Shown: positions 1-10,230 of the stretch, in pieces
Layout: the number at the start of each line of letters is the position of its first letter
Numbering within the stretch: position 1 is the stretch's first letter
Assembly (NCBI RefSeq): GCF_014643515.1
Contig: NZ_BMJP01000002.1
Location: 372,001-436,000, forward strand
Reading direction: 5' to 3'
Origin: Sphingomonas prati
GTDB taxonomy: Bacteria; Pseudomonadota; Alphaproteobacteria; Sphingomonadales; Sphingomonadaceae
Length of the DNA stretch: 64,000 bases
The notes under the pieces: generated by a model
What the model was told of the DNA's origin: nothing
Database searches by the model: none
Seen by the model: the letters and a program-made list of their open reading frames with translations, nothing else
Translations under genes and position numbers: made by a program

Positions 1-1051
1 TCTTCTTCCCCGCGAACACCGCGCGCGCCGCATCGTCGGCACCGGGTGCCACCACGACCTCGGTGAAGATCCCGCTGATCGCCTCCGCCGTCGGCCCGTC
101 GAGCGGCCGGTTGACCGCGATGATCCCCCCGAACGCCGACACCGTGTCGCACGCGAACGCCGCGCGATACGCATCGATCAGCGTGTCGGCCGACGCCACG
201 CCGCACGGATTGGCATGCTTCACGATCACCACCGTCGGCGGCCCGTCGCGGAACTCGGCCACCAGTTCCAGCGCCGCATCCGCGTCGTTATAGTTGTTGT
301 AGCTCAGCGCCTTGCCCTGAACCTGCTCCGCCTGCGCGATCCCGGCCGCACCGATCGCGGGCAGGTACAAAGCCGCCTGCTGATGCGGATTCTCCCCGTA
401 CCGCAACTCCGCCGCCTTGGTCAGCGCCACCGTCATGCTCGCCGGCAGGGTCTCGTCCTGGTCCACCTCGGCGAACCAAGCGCCGATCGCCGCATCATAG
501 GCGGCCGTCGCGGCGAATGCCTTGGCCGCCAGCTTGCGTCGCATGTCGAGCGTCGTGCCACCATCCGCCTCGATCTGCGCGATCAGCTCCGGATAGTCCG
601 CCGGGTCGGTCGCGATCGCGACGAACGCATGGTTCTTCGCCGCCGACCGCACCATCGATGGCCCGCCAATGTCGATATTCTCGATCACCTCATCGCGCGC
701 GGCGCCCTTCGCCACGGTCTGCGCGAACGGATAGAGGTTCACCACCACCAGGTCGATCGCGCCGATCCCGTGCGCCTCCATCGCCGCGACATGCGCCGCA
801 TCGTCGCGCACCGCGAGCAGCCCGCCATGCACCAGCGGATGCAGCGTCTTCACCCGCCCGTCCATCATCTCGGGAAAGCCGGTCAGCTCGGACACGTCCC
901 GCACGTCCAGCCCCGCATCGCGCAACGCCTTCGCCGTCCCGCCGGTCGACACCAGCTCCACACTCCGCGCGGCCAGCGCCCGCCCGAGCTCGACAAGCCC
1001 GCTCTTGTCGGACACCGACAGCAATGCACGGCGAATGGAAATGGCGGTCAT
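1..1051 (-). CDS. purH: Bifunctional AICAR transformylase/IMP cyclohydrolase PurH (3' end outside window)
   Basis: PurH catalyses the last two steps of IMP synthesis: formylation of AICAR using 10-formyl-THF, then ring closure. About 350 codons of a protein usually near 525 residues are present, and the C-terminus lies beyond position 1. The MGS-like cyclohydrolase domain fills roughly residues 1-145, with SDKSGL near the start and STGGTAK after it. The transformylase domain follows, with RYGENPHQ near residue 213 and KHANPCG near residue 275. The ATG at 1049-1051 has GGAG about nine bases upstream. It is the last gene of a minus-strand run from rsmB through rpe and a heparinase-like gene, an order I recall from other alphaproteobacteria. 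Confidence 0.96.
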   Translation of the reverse strand, partial: MTAISIRRALLSVSDKSGLVELGRALAARSVELVSTGGTAKALRDAGLDVRDVSELTGFPEMMDGRVKTLHPLVHGGLLAVRDDAAHVAAMEAHGIGAIDLVVVNLYPFAQTVAKGAARDEVIENIDIGGPSMVRSAAKNHAFVAIATDPADYPELIAQIEADGGTTLDMRRKLAAKAFAATAAYDAAIGAWFAEVDQDETLPASMTVALTKAAELRYGENPHQQAALYLPAIGAAGIAQAEQVQGKALSYNNYNDADAALELVAEFRDGPPTVVIVKHANPCGVASADTLIDAYRAAFACDTVSAFGGIIAVNRPLDGPTAEAISGIFTEVVVAPGADDAARAVFAGKK

Positions 1052-1158
1052 GGGATCAGCTCCGGGGATGATGTCAGGCGCGCGCCCCTTAGCGCGACAC
1101 GCCACCGCGGTCACCCGGCTTCCACGCAAATACGGCCGATCTCAGGCAGTTTCGTCGC

Positions 1159-1581
1159 CTAGTCGAGGACACCGAACCAATAGAGGATGACGAACAGCAG
1201 GCTCAAACCGGCCATCTCACGCTCGTACGGCAGGAACGCCCGGGCACGGCGCGTCGCAACAGGAATGCCACCCCCATTGCGGCGAACCATGTCGTCGCGA
1301 TGCATCGCGGCCAGGACAATTCCCGGATCACCCTGCGGTTCAAGCCGCCCGGACGATCCGTACAACAGCGGCACCTCCTGAATCAGGTCGCGCTCCAGTC
1401 CGCGTGCCGCCAACCCGCGTTGCCGCAAATCTGCAGCAAATGCGGCCGCCGCTGCGTCGTCGCCGAGGCGCGATAACGGCACCGGTTCAGTGCCTGCGTC
1501 TTGTGACTGAGGTCGGACGACGATCGGGCGCCTGCGACCGAACGGTGTGCCCGGAACGCCCCTGCCCTTCTCGTCGATCAT
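1159..1581 (-). CDS. Small membrane-anchored protein of unknown function
   Basis: This 140-residue protein is not recognised. It begins MIDEKGRGVPGTPFGRRRP and is basic and hydrophilic for about 120 residues. It ends in one hydrophobic segment (LSLLFVILYWFGVL), which suggests a tail-anchored inner-membrane protein. The ATG at 1581 has AGGACG upstream at a plausible distance. It sits 80 bases after the heparinase-like gene and 107 bases before purH on the same strand, so it is probably co-transcribed with them. A longer open frame running through the heparinase gene in another frame is a high-GC artefact. Function unknown. Confidence 0.72.
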   Translation of the reverse strand: MIDEKGRGVPGTPFGRRRPIVVRPQSQDAGTEPVPLSRLGDDAAAAAFAADLRQRGLAARGLERDLIQEVPLLYGSSGRLEPQGDPGIVLAAMHRDDMVRRNGGGIPVATRRARAFLPYEREMAGLSLLFVILYWFGVLD

Positions 1582-1661
1582 TTGGCGATTCCGTCCTGCG
1601 GTGCTCCAACACCCCCCCGCCTTGACCGCGAAAGATGAAGAAATGCGGCGCCTACCGCGCC

Positions 1662-3386
1662 TCAAGCCATCTTCCGCAACACCCACCCCGCCTCGGCGCC
1701 ACCCGGCGGCACCTCGCCGGTCAGCACCAGCTGGCACGTCGCGCGGGGGCGGCCGGCGGGGTCGATCCACAGGCTGTCCTCCACCGCCAGCGCGCCGCCG
1801 CGCGATCGGAATTGCCAGGATCCGCCGTCCTGGAACCGCAGCAGCGCGCCCTGCCCGTCCGCGGTCACCGAGGCGCTGATCCCCGGCGCAAGGTGGAAAC
1901 GGATCGCGAACCCGTCGCTGCCCGACCGCCGCCGGCGCGGCGCGGGCAGCAGCACGTCCTCGCCGCGCAGCTCGCGCCCGTCCGACGACAGCATCAGCTG
2001 CCGCCGGTGGATCAGCCCGTGGCGCCGCGCATAGCCATCGTGCGACGCATCGATCCGGCTGCCGGTGTCGAGCTCCTGCCGGTCGAGCTCCACTTCCTTC
2101 ACCCCGCGACCCAACGACCCGTCCGCGTGCAGCGCGGTCGAATTGGTATCGGCCAGCGTCAGCGTCGAATGCGCCGCCGTCGTGCGCAGCCCCTCGGTCA
2201 GGTCGTCCGGCAACGACGCCAGCCCCGTGCTGCCGCCGCAATTGACGATCAGCCGGCGCGGCCCGTCCGACATCTCGAACGCCAGCGTCGACGCACAGCC
2301 CCCGGTCGACAGCCGCGCGACCGGCGGCGGCGCGGCATCGACCACGAGCAGCGTCCCCTGCGCCGACAGCCGCTGATACCCCCAGTCGCGCGCCTGGCGC
2401 AGCGGCCGGGTGCGCACGCCCGACGCGGTCACCGCCTGCGCCACGCGCGCCGCGGACACCGGCCCGCCGCCCTGCCAGCTCGACAGCCCGCCATCGCCCA
2501 GCGTCACGCCCAGCAACGCCGGCACCGCGCGCGCCAGCACCGCGGACAGCATCTCCGGCACGTCGCGCCGCCGCGCCGCATAGACTGCGTTCAGCTGCGA
2601 CAGCAGCTCGACCAGCTCCAGCTGCGCAGTCGGCGACCGGCTGGTCAGCCCGCCATCCGCCAGCACGCTCGTCGCCAGCGCCTTGCCCAGCCCGGCCTCG
2701 CCGTGCGCCAGCCGCACGTCGCCGCCGGGGATCAGCAGCCCGGCCGCCACCACGCCCGCCCACGCCGCGATCCGCGGCAGTCCGGGCGGCGCCTTGTCCG
2801 CCCCGCGGTCGAGATGCCGCGCGCCCTGCGCCAGCGCGTTCAGCACGGCGGATCGGTAGACGATATCGTGCGACGACAGGATCAGCGGGGCATGCGCGCC
2901 CCACGCCAGGATCCGCCGCCCCCAATGGTCCGGCCGCCAGCCCGCATCGGTCACCCCGCCGCCATGCGCGCCCAGCCATTGCCGCACGATCAGTTCGGCG
3001 ATCGGCGCGGTCCGTTCGCGCGGCCCGGCGGCGGCCAGGTCGCGCAGGAATCCGAATGTTTGGATATGATCGACCAGCGCCGCCGGGATCGTCGCGGGAT
3101 TGCCGAAATCGACCATCGCCAGTTCCACCGCCACCCCGCGATGCCGGAACCAGCCCTCCAGCAGCTCCGTCCCGTCGCCCGCATGGCCCGGGATCGGATC
3201 GACCGGCACCGCCAGCAGCTTCAACGGATAGCGCCCGCGCAGCCGTAGCGAATGAAGCGGCGACCGCCACGCCAGCCGCTGCAACGTCGCGGCCAGCCGC
3301 CCGCCTAGCGATACGCCCTGTTCGCCGCCCACGCGGATCAACTGCCGACCGGGCTCGATCGCATCGCTCGGCCCGGTGTCGCTCAT
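1662..3386 (-). CDS. Heparinase II/III family protein
   Basis: This 574-residue protein has the layout of the heparinase II/III-like family: an alpha-helical toroid in the first half, then a beta-sandwich domain from about residue 330. The second domain contains the family-like stretch [12 protein letters not shown] followed by [12 protein letters not shown]. Family members are polysaccharide lyases, but the copies next to purH in alphaproteobacteria have no assigned substrate that I know of. No signal peptide is evident at the N-terminus [17 protein letters not shown], so a cytoplasmic location or a role in envelope-glycan turnover are both open. The start overlaps the rpe stop by four bases (ATGA), indicating translational coupling. 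Confidence 0.88.
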   Translation of the reverse strand: MSDTGPSDAIEPGRQLIRVGGEQGVSLGGRLAATLQRLAWRSPLHSLRLRGRYPLKLLAVPVDPIPGHAGDGTELLEGWFRHRGVAVELAMVDFGNPATIPAALVDHIQTFGFLRDLAAAGPRERTAPIAELIVRQWLGAHGGGVTDAGWRPDHWGRRILAWGAHAPLILSSHDIVYRSAVLNALAQGARHLDRGADKAPPGLPRIAAWAGVVAAGLLIPGGDVRLAHGEAGLGKALATSVLADGGLTSRSPTAQLELVELLSQLNAVYAARRRDVPEMLSAVLARAVPALLGVTLGDGGLSSWQGGGPVSAARVAQAVTASGVRTRPLRQARDWGYQRLSAQGTLLVVDAAPPPVARLSTGGCASTLAFEMSDGPRRLIVNCGGSTGLASLPDDLTEGLRTTAAHSTLTLADTNSTALHADGSLGRGVKEVELDRQELDTGSRIDASHDGYARRHGLIHRRQLMLSSDGRELRGEDVLLPAPRRRRSGSDGFAIRFHLAPGISASVTADGQGALLRFQDGGSWQFRSRGGALAVEDSLWIDPAGRPRATCQLVLTGEVPPGGAEAGWVLRKMA

Positions 3387-4081
3387 GCGGCGGGGGTGGG
3401 CTCTGCCGGGGCCACGCCAACCGGCCCGCGCATCGCGGCGATGTTGCCCGCATAGGCACCCGGCCCGCCGCGGAACGTCGCGGTACCCGCCACCAGCACG
3501 TCCGCCCCGGCGGCGATCGCCAGCGGCGCGGTCTCGGCATCGATCCCGCCGTCGACCTGCAGGTGGATCTCGCGGCCGGTCTTGTCGATCATCCGCCGCA
3601 CCGCCTCGATCTTGCGGAGCTGACTGGTGATGAAACTCTGCCCGCCGAAACCGGGGTTCACGCTCATCACCACCACCATGTCGACATCGTCAATCAGGTA
3701 GTCGAGCATCTTGGCGGGCGTGCCGGGATTGAGCACGACGCCGGCCTTGCATCCCAGGTCGCGGATCCGCTGCACCGTCCGGTGGATATGCGGCCCGGCC
3801 TCGACATGCACGCTGATCCGGTCCGCCCCGGCCTGCGCGAACGCATCGAGATAGACGTCGACCGGCGCGATCATCAGGTGGACGTCGATCGGCAGCGTCG
3901 TATGCGGCCGGATCGCCTTGAGGACCCCGGGCCCGATCGAGATGTTCGGTACGAAATGCCCGTCCATCACATCGAAATGCACCCAGTCCGCGCCCGCCGC
4001 GCCGATCGCCCGCACTTCATCGCCCAACCGCGCGAAATCCGCGGAGAGGATGGACGGCGCGATCAGGATGGGGCGTGACAT
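3383..4081 (-). CDS. rpe: Ribulose-phosphate 3-epimerase
   Basis: Rpe interconverts ribulose 5-phosphate and xylulose 5-phosphate in the pentose phosphate pathway. The 232 residues form a complete TIM barrel. It begins with the typical APSILSADF, followed by [12 protein letters not shown] carrying metal ligands, [11 protein letters not shown] on the phosphate-binding side and QVDGGI for the C-terminal catalytic Asp. The last 25 residues are an Ala/Pro-rich extension beyond the usual family end. The gene lies 57 bases after rsmB and overlaps the heparinase-like gene by four bases. Confidence 0.97.
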   Translation of the reverse strand: MSRPILIAPSILSADFARLGDEVRAIGAAGADWVHFDVMDGHFVPNISIGPGVLKAIRPHTTLPIDVHLMIAPVDVYLDAFAQAGADRISVHVEAGPHIHRTVQRIRDLGCKAGVVLNPGTPAKMLDYLIDDVDMVVVMSVNPGFGGQSFITSQLRKIEAVRRMIDKTGREIHLQVDGGIDAETAPLAIAAGADVLVAGTATFRGGPGAYAGNIAAMRGPVGVAPAEPTPAA

Positions 4082-4138
4082 GGTAAAGCTGTATCGGGCG
4101 CGCCGGGACGGTGCAAGAGAGCCGAAGTCGGTCTCGCG

Positions 4139-5407
4139 CTACGCCTCGCGCCTCCAGCGCGCGACGAAGAACCCGTCCGCGCCGCCCGCCTCGGCCAGCG
4201 TCCCCGGCGGCACGCGCAGATAGCCCGCCGCATCCGGCGCAAACCCGTGCGGCAGCTCGTCCACGCGCACCGGATCGATCGCATAACCCGGCACCGCGAA
4301 CGCGTCCGCCACCTCCTCGCCCTCACTGCGTTCCAGCGAACAGGTCGCATAGACCAGCCGCCCGCCCGGCCGCACCATCGTCGCGGCATGCGCCAGCAAC
4401 TGCGCCTGCTGTTCCGCCAGTTCCTTGATCACCCGTGGCCGCGCGCGGTGCAGCACCTCCGGATGGCGGCGGAAGATGCCCGTCGCCGAACAGGGCGCGT
4501 CGAGCAGCACCACGTCGGCGGCGGCATCCGGCGACCAGACCGCCGCGTTCGCCACGATCATCCGCGCCTTGGCGCCGACCCGGTCCATATTCTCCATCAA
4601 CCGGCCGAGCCGCGTGCGCGACAGGTCGATCGCGGTCGTGTCCCAGCCCGCCGTCGCCAGCTGCATCGTCTTGCCGCCCGGCGCGGCGCACAGGTCGATC
4701 GCCGTCCCGCCCGCCGGTGCCGCACCGATCAGGCGGGCGGGCAGCGACGCGGCGATATCCTGCACCCACCAGCGTCCCTCGCCGTAACCGGGCAGTTCCT
4801 CCACCGCGGTCCCGGCCGGCAGCCGGACGTGACGCGGCGCCAGCGTGACGCCGCCCAGTTCCGCGACCAGCGCGGCGTCGTCGACCTTCAGCGTCAGGTC
4901 GATCGGCGCTGGCTGCGCGATACCGTAACGCGCCGCCTCCGCCGCGGCATCGCCCCACGCGCGCGCCCAGCGGATGCCGACCGCGACCGGCAGATGCGGC
5001 GGATCGGGCAACCGGTCGCCCCGCCGGATCAGCGTGCCGAACACCCCGTGGACCAGCCGCCGCGGCCCGCCATCGACCAGCGGCAGCACCGTCGCGATCG
5101 CCGCATGCGCCGGCGTGTTCAGCGCCAGCGCCTGGACCAGCGCGATGCGCAGCGCAAAGCGCGGCTTGGCATCGTCGGGCATCGGCTTGGGCGTCGCCGA
5201 ATCGATCAGCGCGTCGAGGTCCGGCAGGCGCCGCAACGCCTCCGCCGCAATGGCATGCGCAAAGCCGCGATCGTCCGCGCGGTCCAGCTCCGCGGTCGCC
5301 GACGCCATCGCCGCCTCCAGCGGCAACCCCTTGCGCAACACCGCATCGAGCAGTCGCATTGCGGCGCGGCGGGCCGGTGTCCCGGGCGGATCGTCCTGTT
5401 TCGTCAT
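4139..5407 (-). CDS. rsmB: 16S rRNA (cytosine-967-C5)-methyltransferase RsmB
   Basis: RsmB methylates C967 of 16S rRNA using SAM. The 422-residue protein has an N-terminal NusB-like RNA-binding domain (about residues 10-140) and a C-terminal Rossmann methyltransferase domain. Visible motifs are DLCAAPGGKTMQLA for SAM binding, DAPCSATGIFRRHPEV with the first conserved Cys, and YATCSLERSEGE with the catalytic Cys of motif VI. I chose the ATG at 5407 (MTKQDDPPGTPARR). The open frame continues upstream but into the divergent glnD promoter region, and the extra residues look unlike the family. It is the first gene of the minus-strand cluster ending at purH. Confidence 0.94.
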   Translation of the reverse strand: MTKQDDPPGTPARRAAMRLLDAVLRKGLPLEAAMASATAELDRADDRGFAHAIAAEALRRLPDLDALIDSATPKPMPDDAKPRFALRIALVQALALNTPAHAAIATVLPLVDGGPRRLVHGVFGTLIRRGDRLPDPPHLPVAVGIRWARAWGDAAAEAARYGIAQPAPIDLTLKVDDAALVAELGGVTLAPRHVRLPAGTAVEELPGYGEGRWWVQDIAASLPARLIGAAPAGGTAIDLCAAPGGKTMQLATAGWDTTAIDLSRTRLGRLMENMDRVGAKARMIVANAAVWSPDAAADVVLLDAPCSATGIFRRHPEVLHRARPRVIKELAEQQAQLLAHAATMVRPGGRLVYATCSLERSEGEEVADAFAVPGYAIDPVRVDELPHGFAPDAAGYLRVPPGTLAEAGGADGFFVARWRREA

Positions 5408-5507
5408 CCGCAGAGGCCTTAGAGCGTGTCGCGCGGCGAAACCACCCATCCGGCCGATCCAGCCAACGGTAAGGCTTTTTCGACGCACGCCTGCTAAGGC
5501 CACCGCC

Positions 5508-8270
5508 ATGGCCACCCGTTTCGAAAGTCTGCCCGACCGCCGCACGATCGTCGATCGCCGCACCGTCGCCGATCTGCTCGCCGCGATCCCGCCCGCCAAC
5601 ACCAGCCGGATGCGCGCGGCGTCGGTGGCGATCCTGCGCGGCGTGCTCGACCGCGGCCGTGCCGAAATGGCCGCGCGGCTGGCGCTCCACCCCAGCCGCG
5701 GGCGGGAGGTCGCGGCCGGCTACGCCTATCTCACCGACCAGATGCTCCGGCTGATCGCCGACTTCACCGTCACCTGTCTCTATCCGAACCCCAACCCCTC
5801 GTCCGGCGAACGGCTGACCCTGATCGCGGTCGGCGGCTACGGGCGCGGCGAAATGGCGCTCCATTCGGACATCGACATCGCGTTCCTCACCCCCTCCAAG
5901 CAAACCGGCTGGGGCGAACAGATCATCGAATCGATGCTCTACACGCTGTGGGATCTCGGGCTGAAGGTCGGCCACAGCAGCCGCTCCCTCGACGACATGA
6001 TCCGCATGGCGCGCGAGGACCTGACGATCCGCACCGCCCTGCTCGAGGCGCGCTACGTCTGGGGCGACAACGTCGTGTACGAGGAAGCCGCCCGCCGGTT
6101 CGACCGCGAGATCCGCGACGGGTCCGCCGCCGCGCGCGCCTTTGTCACCGACAAGCTGGCCGAACGCAACACGCGCCACGTCCGGATGGGCGACAGCCGC
6201 TACGTCGTCGAACCCAACATCAAGGAGGGCAAGGGCGGCCTGCGCGATCTCCACACGCTCTTCTGGATCGGCAAGTTCGCCTACCGCGTCAGCGAACTGC
6301 CCGACCTGGTCGGCAAGGGCCTGCTGACCCGCGAGGAGCTGCGCCGGTTCCAGCGTGCGGAGAACTTCCTCTGGGCGGTCCGCTGCCACCTCCACATCCT
6401 CAGCAACCGGCCCGAAGACCGCCTGACCTTCGACGTGCAGCGTGAGGTCGCGGCGCGCATGCGCTATGCCGATCGCCCCGGCCGGTCCGGCGTCGAACGG
6501 TTCATGCAGCATTATTTCCTCACCGCAAAACAGGTCGGCGACCTGACCGCGGTGTTCCTCGCCCATCTCGACGAGACGTTCGCCGGCCGCGGGCGGCGGT
6601 TCGGCATGCCGTCGATCCGGTTGCGGCGGCGGATCGACGGCTTCACGCTCGATCGCGGCCGCCTTGCCTTGCCCAAGCCCGACCATTTCCTGGCCGACCC
6701 CGTCCGGCTGATCGAGCTGTTCGCGCTCGCCGACCGCCACGGCCTGGAAATCCACCCGCTCGCGATGCGTCAGGCGGGGCGCGATTTCCGGCTGATCGAC
6801 AATGCCGTCCGCGCCGATCCGCGCGCCAACGCGCTGTTCCTCGATATTCTGACCAGTCCGCGCGACCCCGAAACGGTGCTGCGCTGGATGAACGAAGCGG
6901 GCATCCTCGGCCGCTTCGTGCCGGATTTCGGCCGTGTCGTGGCGCAGATGCAGTTCGACATGTACCACCACTATACCGTCGACGAACATTCGCTCCGCGC
7001 CATCGGCCTGCTGTCGCGGATCGAAAAGGGCGCGCTCGACGTCGACCACCCGATCGCCACCGAACTGTTCGCGCGGCTCGTGTCGCGCCGCGTGCTCTAT
7101 GTCGCGGTGTTCCTGCACGACATCGCCAAGGGCCGCCGCGGCGATCACAGCATCCTGGGCGCCGCCGTCGCGGAGAAACTCTGCCCGCGCTTCGGGCTGA
7201 CCGCGGCCGAGACGCAGACCGTGTCCTGGCTCGTCCGCCACCACCTGCTGATGTCCGCCACCGCGTTCAAGCGCGACCTGTCCGACTTCAAGACCATCCT
7301 CGACTTCGCCGGCGTCGTACAAAGTCCCGAGCGGCTCCGCCTGCTGCTGATGCTGACCATCGTCGATATCCGCGCGGTCGGCCCCGGCGTCTGGAACAGC
7401 TGGAAACGCCAGCTCCTGTCCGACCTGTACGAAGCGGGCGAGGAAGTGCTCCGCCTCGGCCACAAGCAGAAGGGCCGCGGCGAACGGATCGAGGCCAAGC
7501 AGGCGCAACTCCGCGCCGAACTGGGCTGGGACGATGCGACGTTCGACGCCTATGCGCGGCGTTTGCCGGAGGCCTATTGGGTCGCCGAGCCCGCCGATGT
7601 CGTCGCGCGCAACGCGGCGCTGGTCGAAAGCGCCGACGCGGCACAACTTCCGCTGTCGATCGTCGCCACCGCCGATCCGGAACGCGGCGCCACGCTCGTC
7701 ACCGTCTATGCCGGCGACCATCCGGGGCTGTTCTACCGTATCGCGGGCGCGGTCCATCTGGCCGGCGGCAACATCATCGATGCGCGCATCCACACGACGC
7801 GCGACGGCATGGCGCTCGACAATCTGCTGGTCCAGGATCCGTTCGGGCAGCCGTTCGACGAACCCTCGCGGCTCGATCGGCTGAGCGCCGGGATCGCCGA
7901 CGCGCTCGCCAACCGCAACCGGCTGGCCGACCGGCTCGCCGCCAAGCCCATGGCCCGCACACGCGCCGAGGCGTTTGAGATCGAACCGCAGGTCATCGTC
8001 GATAACAAGGCGTCCAACCGCTACACGGTCGTGGAGGTCAACGCCCGCGACCGCCCGGCGCTGCTCAACGCGCTGGCCCACGCCTTCTTCCAGTCGAAGG
8101 TGACGATCCACTCCGCCCACATCGCCACCTACGGCGAACGCGCGGTCGACGTCTTCTACCTGACCGACCTCGTCGGCGACAAACTCATCGCCCCCGCCCG
8201 CTTACGCACCATGGAGCGCCTGCTGCTGGCCGCCGCGGAAGGCGAAGGCTCGCTCGCCGCGGTGGCCTGA
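5508..8270 (+). CDS. glnD: Bifunctional PII uridylyltransferase/uridylyl-removing enzyme GlnD
   Basis: GlnD senses glutamine and adds or removes UMP on PII proteins such as the GlnK encoded at 56.9 kb. The 920-residue length is normal. The nucleotidyltransferase domain shows GGYGRGEM from residue 109, followed by HSDIDIAF with the catalytic Asp pair. A GlnD-linker region follows. The HD hydrolase domain has HDIAKGRRGDHS at about residue 537. Two ACT domains lie near residues 730-810 and 845-920. I chose the ATG at 5508 (MATRFESLPDRR) because upstream residues overlap the divergent rsmB start and do not resemble the family. Confidence 0.97.
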   Translation: MATRFESLPDRRTIVDRRTVADLLAAIPPANTSRMRAASVAILRGVLDRGRAEMAARLALHPSRGREVAAGYAYLTDQMLRLIADFTVTCLYPNPNPSSGERLTLIAVGGYGRGEMALHSDIDIAFLTPSKQTGWGEQIIESMLYTLWDLGLKVGHSSRSLDDMIRMAREDLTIRTALLEARYVWGDNVVYEEAARRFDREIRDGSAAARAFVTDKLAERNTRHVRMGDSRYVVEPNIKEGKGGLRDLHTLFWIGKFAYRVSELPDLVGKGLLTREELRRFQRAENFLWAVRCHLHILSNRPEDRLTFDVQREVAARMRYADRPGRSGVERFMQHYFLTAKQVGDLTAVFLAHLDETFAGRGRRFGMPSIRLRRRIDGFTLDRGRLALPKPDHFLADPVRLIELFALADRHGLEIHPLAMRQAGRDFRLIDNAVRADPRANALFLDILTSPRDPETVLRWMNEAGILGRFVPDFGRVVAQMQFDMYHHYTVDEHSLRAIGLLSRIEKGALDVDHPIATELFARLVSRRVLYVAVFLHDIAKGRRGDHSILGAAVAEKLCPRFGLTAAETQTVSWLVRHHLLMSATAFKRDLSDFKTILDFAGVVQSPERLRLLLMLTIVDIRAVGPGVWNSWKRQLLSDLYEAGEEVLRLGHKQKGRGERIEAKQAQLRAELGWDDATFDAYARRLPEAYWVAEPADVVARNAALVESADAAQLPLSIVATADPERGATLVTVYAGDHPGLFYRIAGAVHLAGGNIIDARIHTTRDGMALDNLLVQDPFGQPFDEPSRLDRLSAGIADALANRNRLADRLAAKPMARTRAEAFEIEPQVIVDNKASNRYTVVEVNARDRPALLNALAHAFFQSKVTIHSAHIATYGERAVDVFYLTDLVGDKLIAPARLRTMERLLLAAAEGEGSLAAVA

Positions 8271-8275
8271 CCGCC

Positions 8276-8308
8276 CCGTTTGGTTCGAGCCTGTCGAGAA
8301 CTCCGCGC
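8276..8308. repeat. Solitary half of a REP-like palindromic element
   Basis: This 33-base stretch just after the glnD stop is identical to the left arm plus part of the loop of the large palindrome at 27443-27504. It starts CCGTTTGGTTCGAGCC. Here the partner arm is missing, so it cannot fold as a hairpin. It lies in the 86-base gap between glnD and the convergent dehydrogenase gene. Confidence 0.75.
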
Positions 8309-8356
8309 AAAGGTCTCCACAGCCTCGATGCCCAAATTACGCCCGAACTGGGCAGA

Positions 8357-9366
8357 TCACCCGATATCCACCCCGATCTTGCCGAAGTGCGCGCCGCTCT
8401 CCTGATAACGGAACGCGTCGGCCAGCGCCTCCAGCGGGAAGCTCCGGTCGATCACCGGCTTCAGCCCGATCGCATCGATCGCCTTCACCATGTCGAGCTG
8501 ATCACGCCGCGACCCGACCGTGATACCCTGCAACCGGCCCTGCTTGCCCATGAACATGCCCGTCGGGATCTCGCCCGAAAAGCCGGTCAGCACGCCGATC
8601 AGCGCGATATGCCCGCCCAGCCCCAGCGCCGCGATCGACTGCGGCAGCGTGCCCGGCCCGCCGATCTCGACGATATGATCGACGCCGCCGGTCAGCTTAT
8701 ACGCCGCCTCACCCCATTCCGGCGTCGTGCGGTAGTTGATCAGATGGTCCGCCCCCATCGCCTTCAGCCGCTCAAGCTTCTCGTCCGACGACGAGGTCGC
8801 GACCACCACCGCGCCCATTGCCTTGGCGAACTGCAGCGCGAAGACTGACACGCCACCCGATCCCTGCACAGCACCGTCTGCCCGGCGAGCAGCGGCCCGT
8901 CCGTCGCCAGCGCGCGCCACGCAGTCACCCCGGCACAGGTCAGCGTCGCGGCCTCCGCATGGCTGTATCCCTTGGGCGCGAGCGTGAACCAGTCCGCCGG
9001 CACGACCACCGCCTGCCGGCCATAACCGTCCATCCCGTCGCCCGGCACGCGCCGGAAATCGCCGACCGGGCACGGCCCCGCCGCCCACAGCGTATGGAAC
9101 GTCGACACCACGCTATCGCCGACCGCGAACTCCGTCACGCCGTCGCCCACCGCGGTCACCTCGCCCGCGCCGTCCGACATCGGCACGCGCCCGTCCTCGA
9201 CCGGGATCGTCCCGTTCGCAACGAGATAGTCGTGAAAGTTGAGCGAACTCGCATGCAGCCGGACGGCGATCTCGCCGCGCCCCGGTGCACCGATATCGGG
9301 CAGGTCGGCCGGCGTCAGGCTGTCGAGCGTGGCGGGATTGCGAACGGTGATCGCGCGTACGGACAT
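8357..9366 (-). pseudogene. NAD(P)-dependent alcohol dehydrogenase/quinone oxidoreductase, frameshifted
   Basis: The product is a medium-chain dehydrogenase/reductase of the zinc-less or quinone-oxidoreductase type. The GroES-like domain (MSVRAITVRNPATLDSLTPA onward) reads well to LLAGQTVL near 8870. The Rossmann half (GGVSVFALQFAKAMGAVVVA to HFGKIGVDIG) continues in another frame. One base appears lost near 8867-8873: adding one C on the + strand restores LLAGQTVLVQGSGG, the family's nucleotide-binding loop. The start at 9366 has AAGGAA six bases upstream, so the upstream ATG at 9405 is less likely. This could be a real recent mutation or a sequencing error. The rest of the gene is intact. 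Confidence 0.85.
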
Positions 9367-9454
9367 GGTGTTTCCTTCGGAAAAATCGGCCGGGTTCAGT
9401 GTCATGGCTCCAAAGCCTGACCGACCCCGACTGTTCCGGCCCGCGTCGCGCGCG

Positions 9455-10180
9455 TCAGTCGTGGATCGGCACCAGCCGCGCGTGTAGATACGCCTCGTCG
9501 AACCCGCCGACCGCCTTCAACGCGTCGAAGTCCAGCATTCGCAGCCGGCTTTTGGCGGGATCGACCAGTCCGCTCTGCTTCAGCGCCTTGATCGTCCGGT
9601 TGACGTGGATCGCGGTCAGGCCCAGCGCCTCACCCACATCGGCCTGCGTCAGCGGCATGAAGAAATCACCGTTTCCGCCACGCGCCACCGCACCTGCCCG
9701 CACATAGAGTTCGCAGAACAGATGGGCGATCCGGCTATAGGCTTCGCGCGTGCCGATGTTGACCAGCCACTCGCGCAGGATCCCCTCGTCGACCAGCGTA
9801 CACCACCACAGCGCCTGCGCGATCCGCGGAAACGCGTTGATGATCGCCAGCATGTCGTCGGCCGGGATCGACACGACCTTGCCAGGCGACATCATCGATA
9901 TGCTGTGGTCCATCTTTTCCAGGATGAAGACATGCGTGTCGCACAGATCGCCCGGCATCAGGAACGCCACGATCTGCCGCTTCCCGTCCGGCAACACTTT
10001 GTAACGCTGCGCCCAACCATCCAGGATCAGGAAGACGTGGGTCGGATCATCGCCTTCGCGGATCAGATGCTGTCCACGGACAACCGGACGGCTCGCGACC
10101 GCCAGCTTGGCAAGCGCCGCGCGTTCCGCGGCGTCGAACTTCACCCAACGACTCAACTTGCGGATCAGGATGTCGGCCAT
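9455..10180 (-). CDS. Crp/Fnr family transcriptional regulator
   Basis: This 241-residue regulator has an N-terminal cyclic-nucleotide-binding-like beta-roll (about residues 20-140, with VVRGQHLIREGDDPTHVFLI) and a C-terminal winged helix-turn-helix. The latter contains the recognition-helix region PLTQADVGEALGLTAIHVNRT at about 172-192. No N-terminal cysteine cluster of the Fnr type is present, so oxygen sensing by Fe-S is unlikely and the effector is unknown. It is transcribed away from the two-partner secretion locus, with 595 bases between them. A 16-base perfect palindrome lies 35 bases upstream of its start and may be its own operator. Confidence 0.93.
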   Translation of the reverse strand: MADILIRKLSRWVKFDAAERAALAKLAVASRPVVRGQHLIREGDDPTHVFLILDGWAQRYKVLPDGKRQIVAFLMPGDLCDTHVFILEKMDHSISMMSPGKVVSIPADDMLAIINAFPRIAQALWWCTLVDEGILREWLVNIGTREAYSRIAHLFCELYVRAGAVARGGNGDFFMPLTQADVGEALGLTAIHVNRTIKALKQSGLVDPAKSRLRMLDFDALKAVGGFDEAYLHARLVPIHD

Positions 10181-10214
10181 CGTCTACTCATTATCAATCG
10201 ATGACAGCGGCGAT

Positions 10215-10230
10215 GCGAATCGCGATTCGC
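10215..10230. promoter_or_regulatory. Perfect 16-bp palindrome, candidate operator
   Basis: GCGAATCGCGATTCGC reads the same on both strands and lies 35 bases upstream of the Crp/Fnr gene start, where an autoregulatory site would be expected. It does not match the classical Crp (TGTGA-N6-TCACA) or Fnr (TTGAT-N4-ATCAA) boxes, so the binding protein is unknown. Confidence 0.4.

Noticed and set aside
4323-8120. Minus-strand open frame of 1265 codons opposite glnD
   Set aside because: Composition is typical of antisense frames, and the + strand encodes a full GlnD with catalytic motifs.
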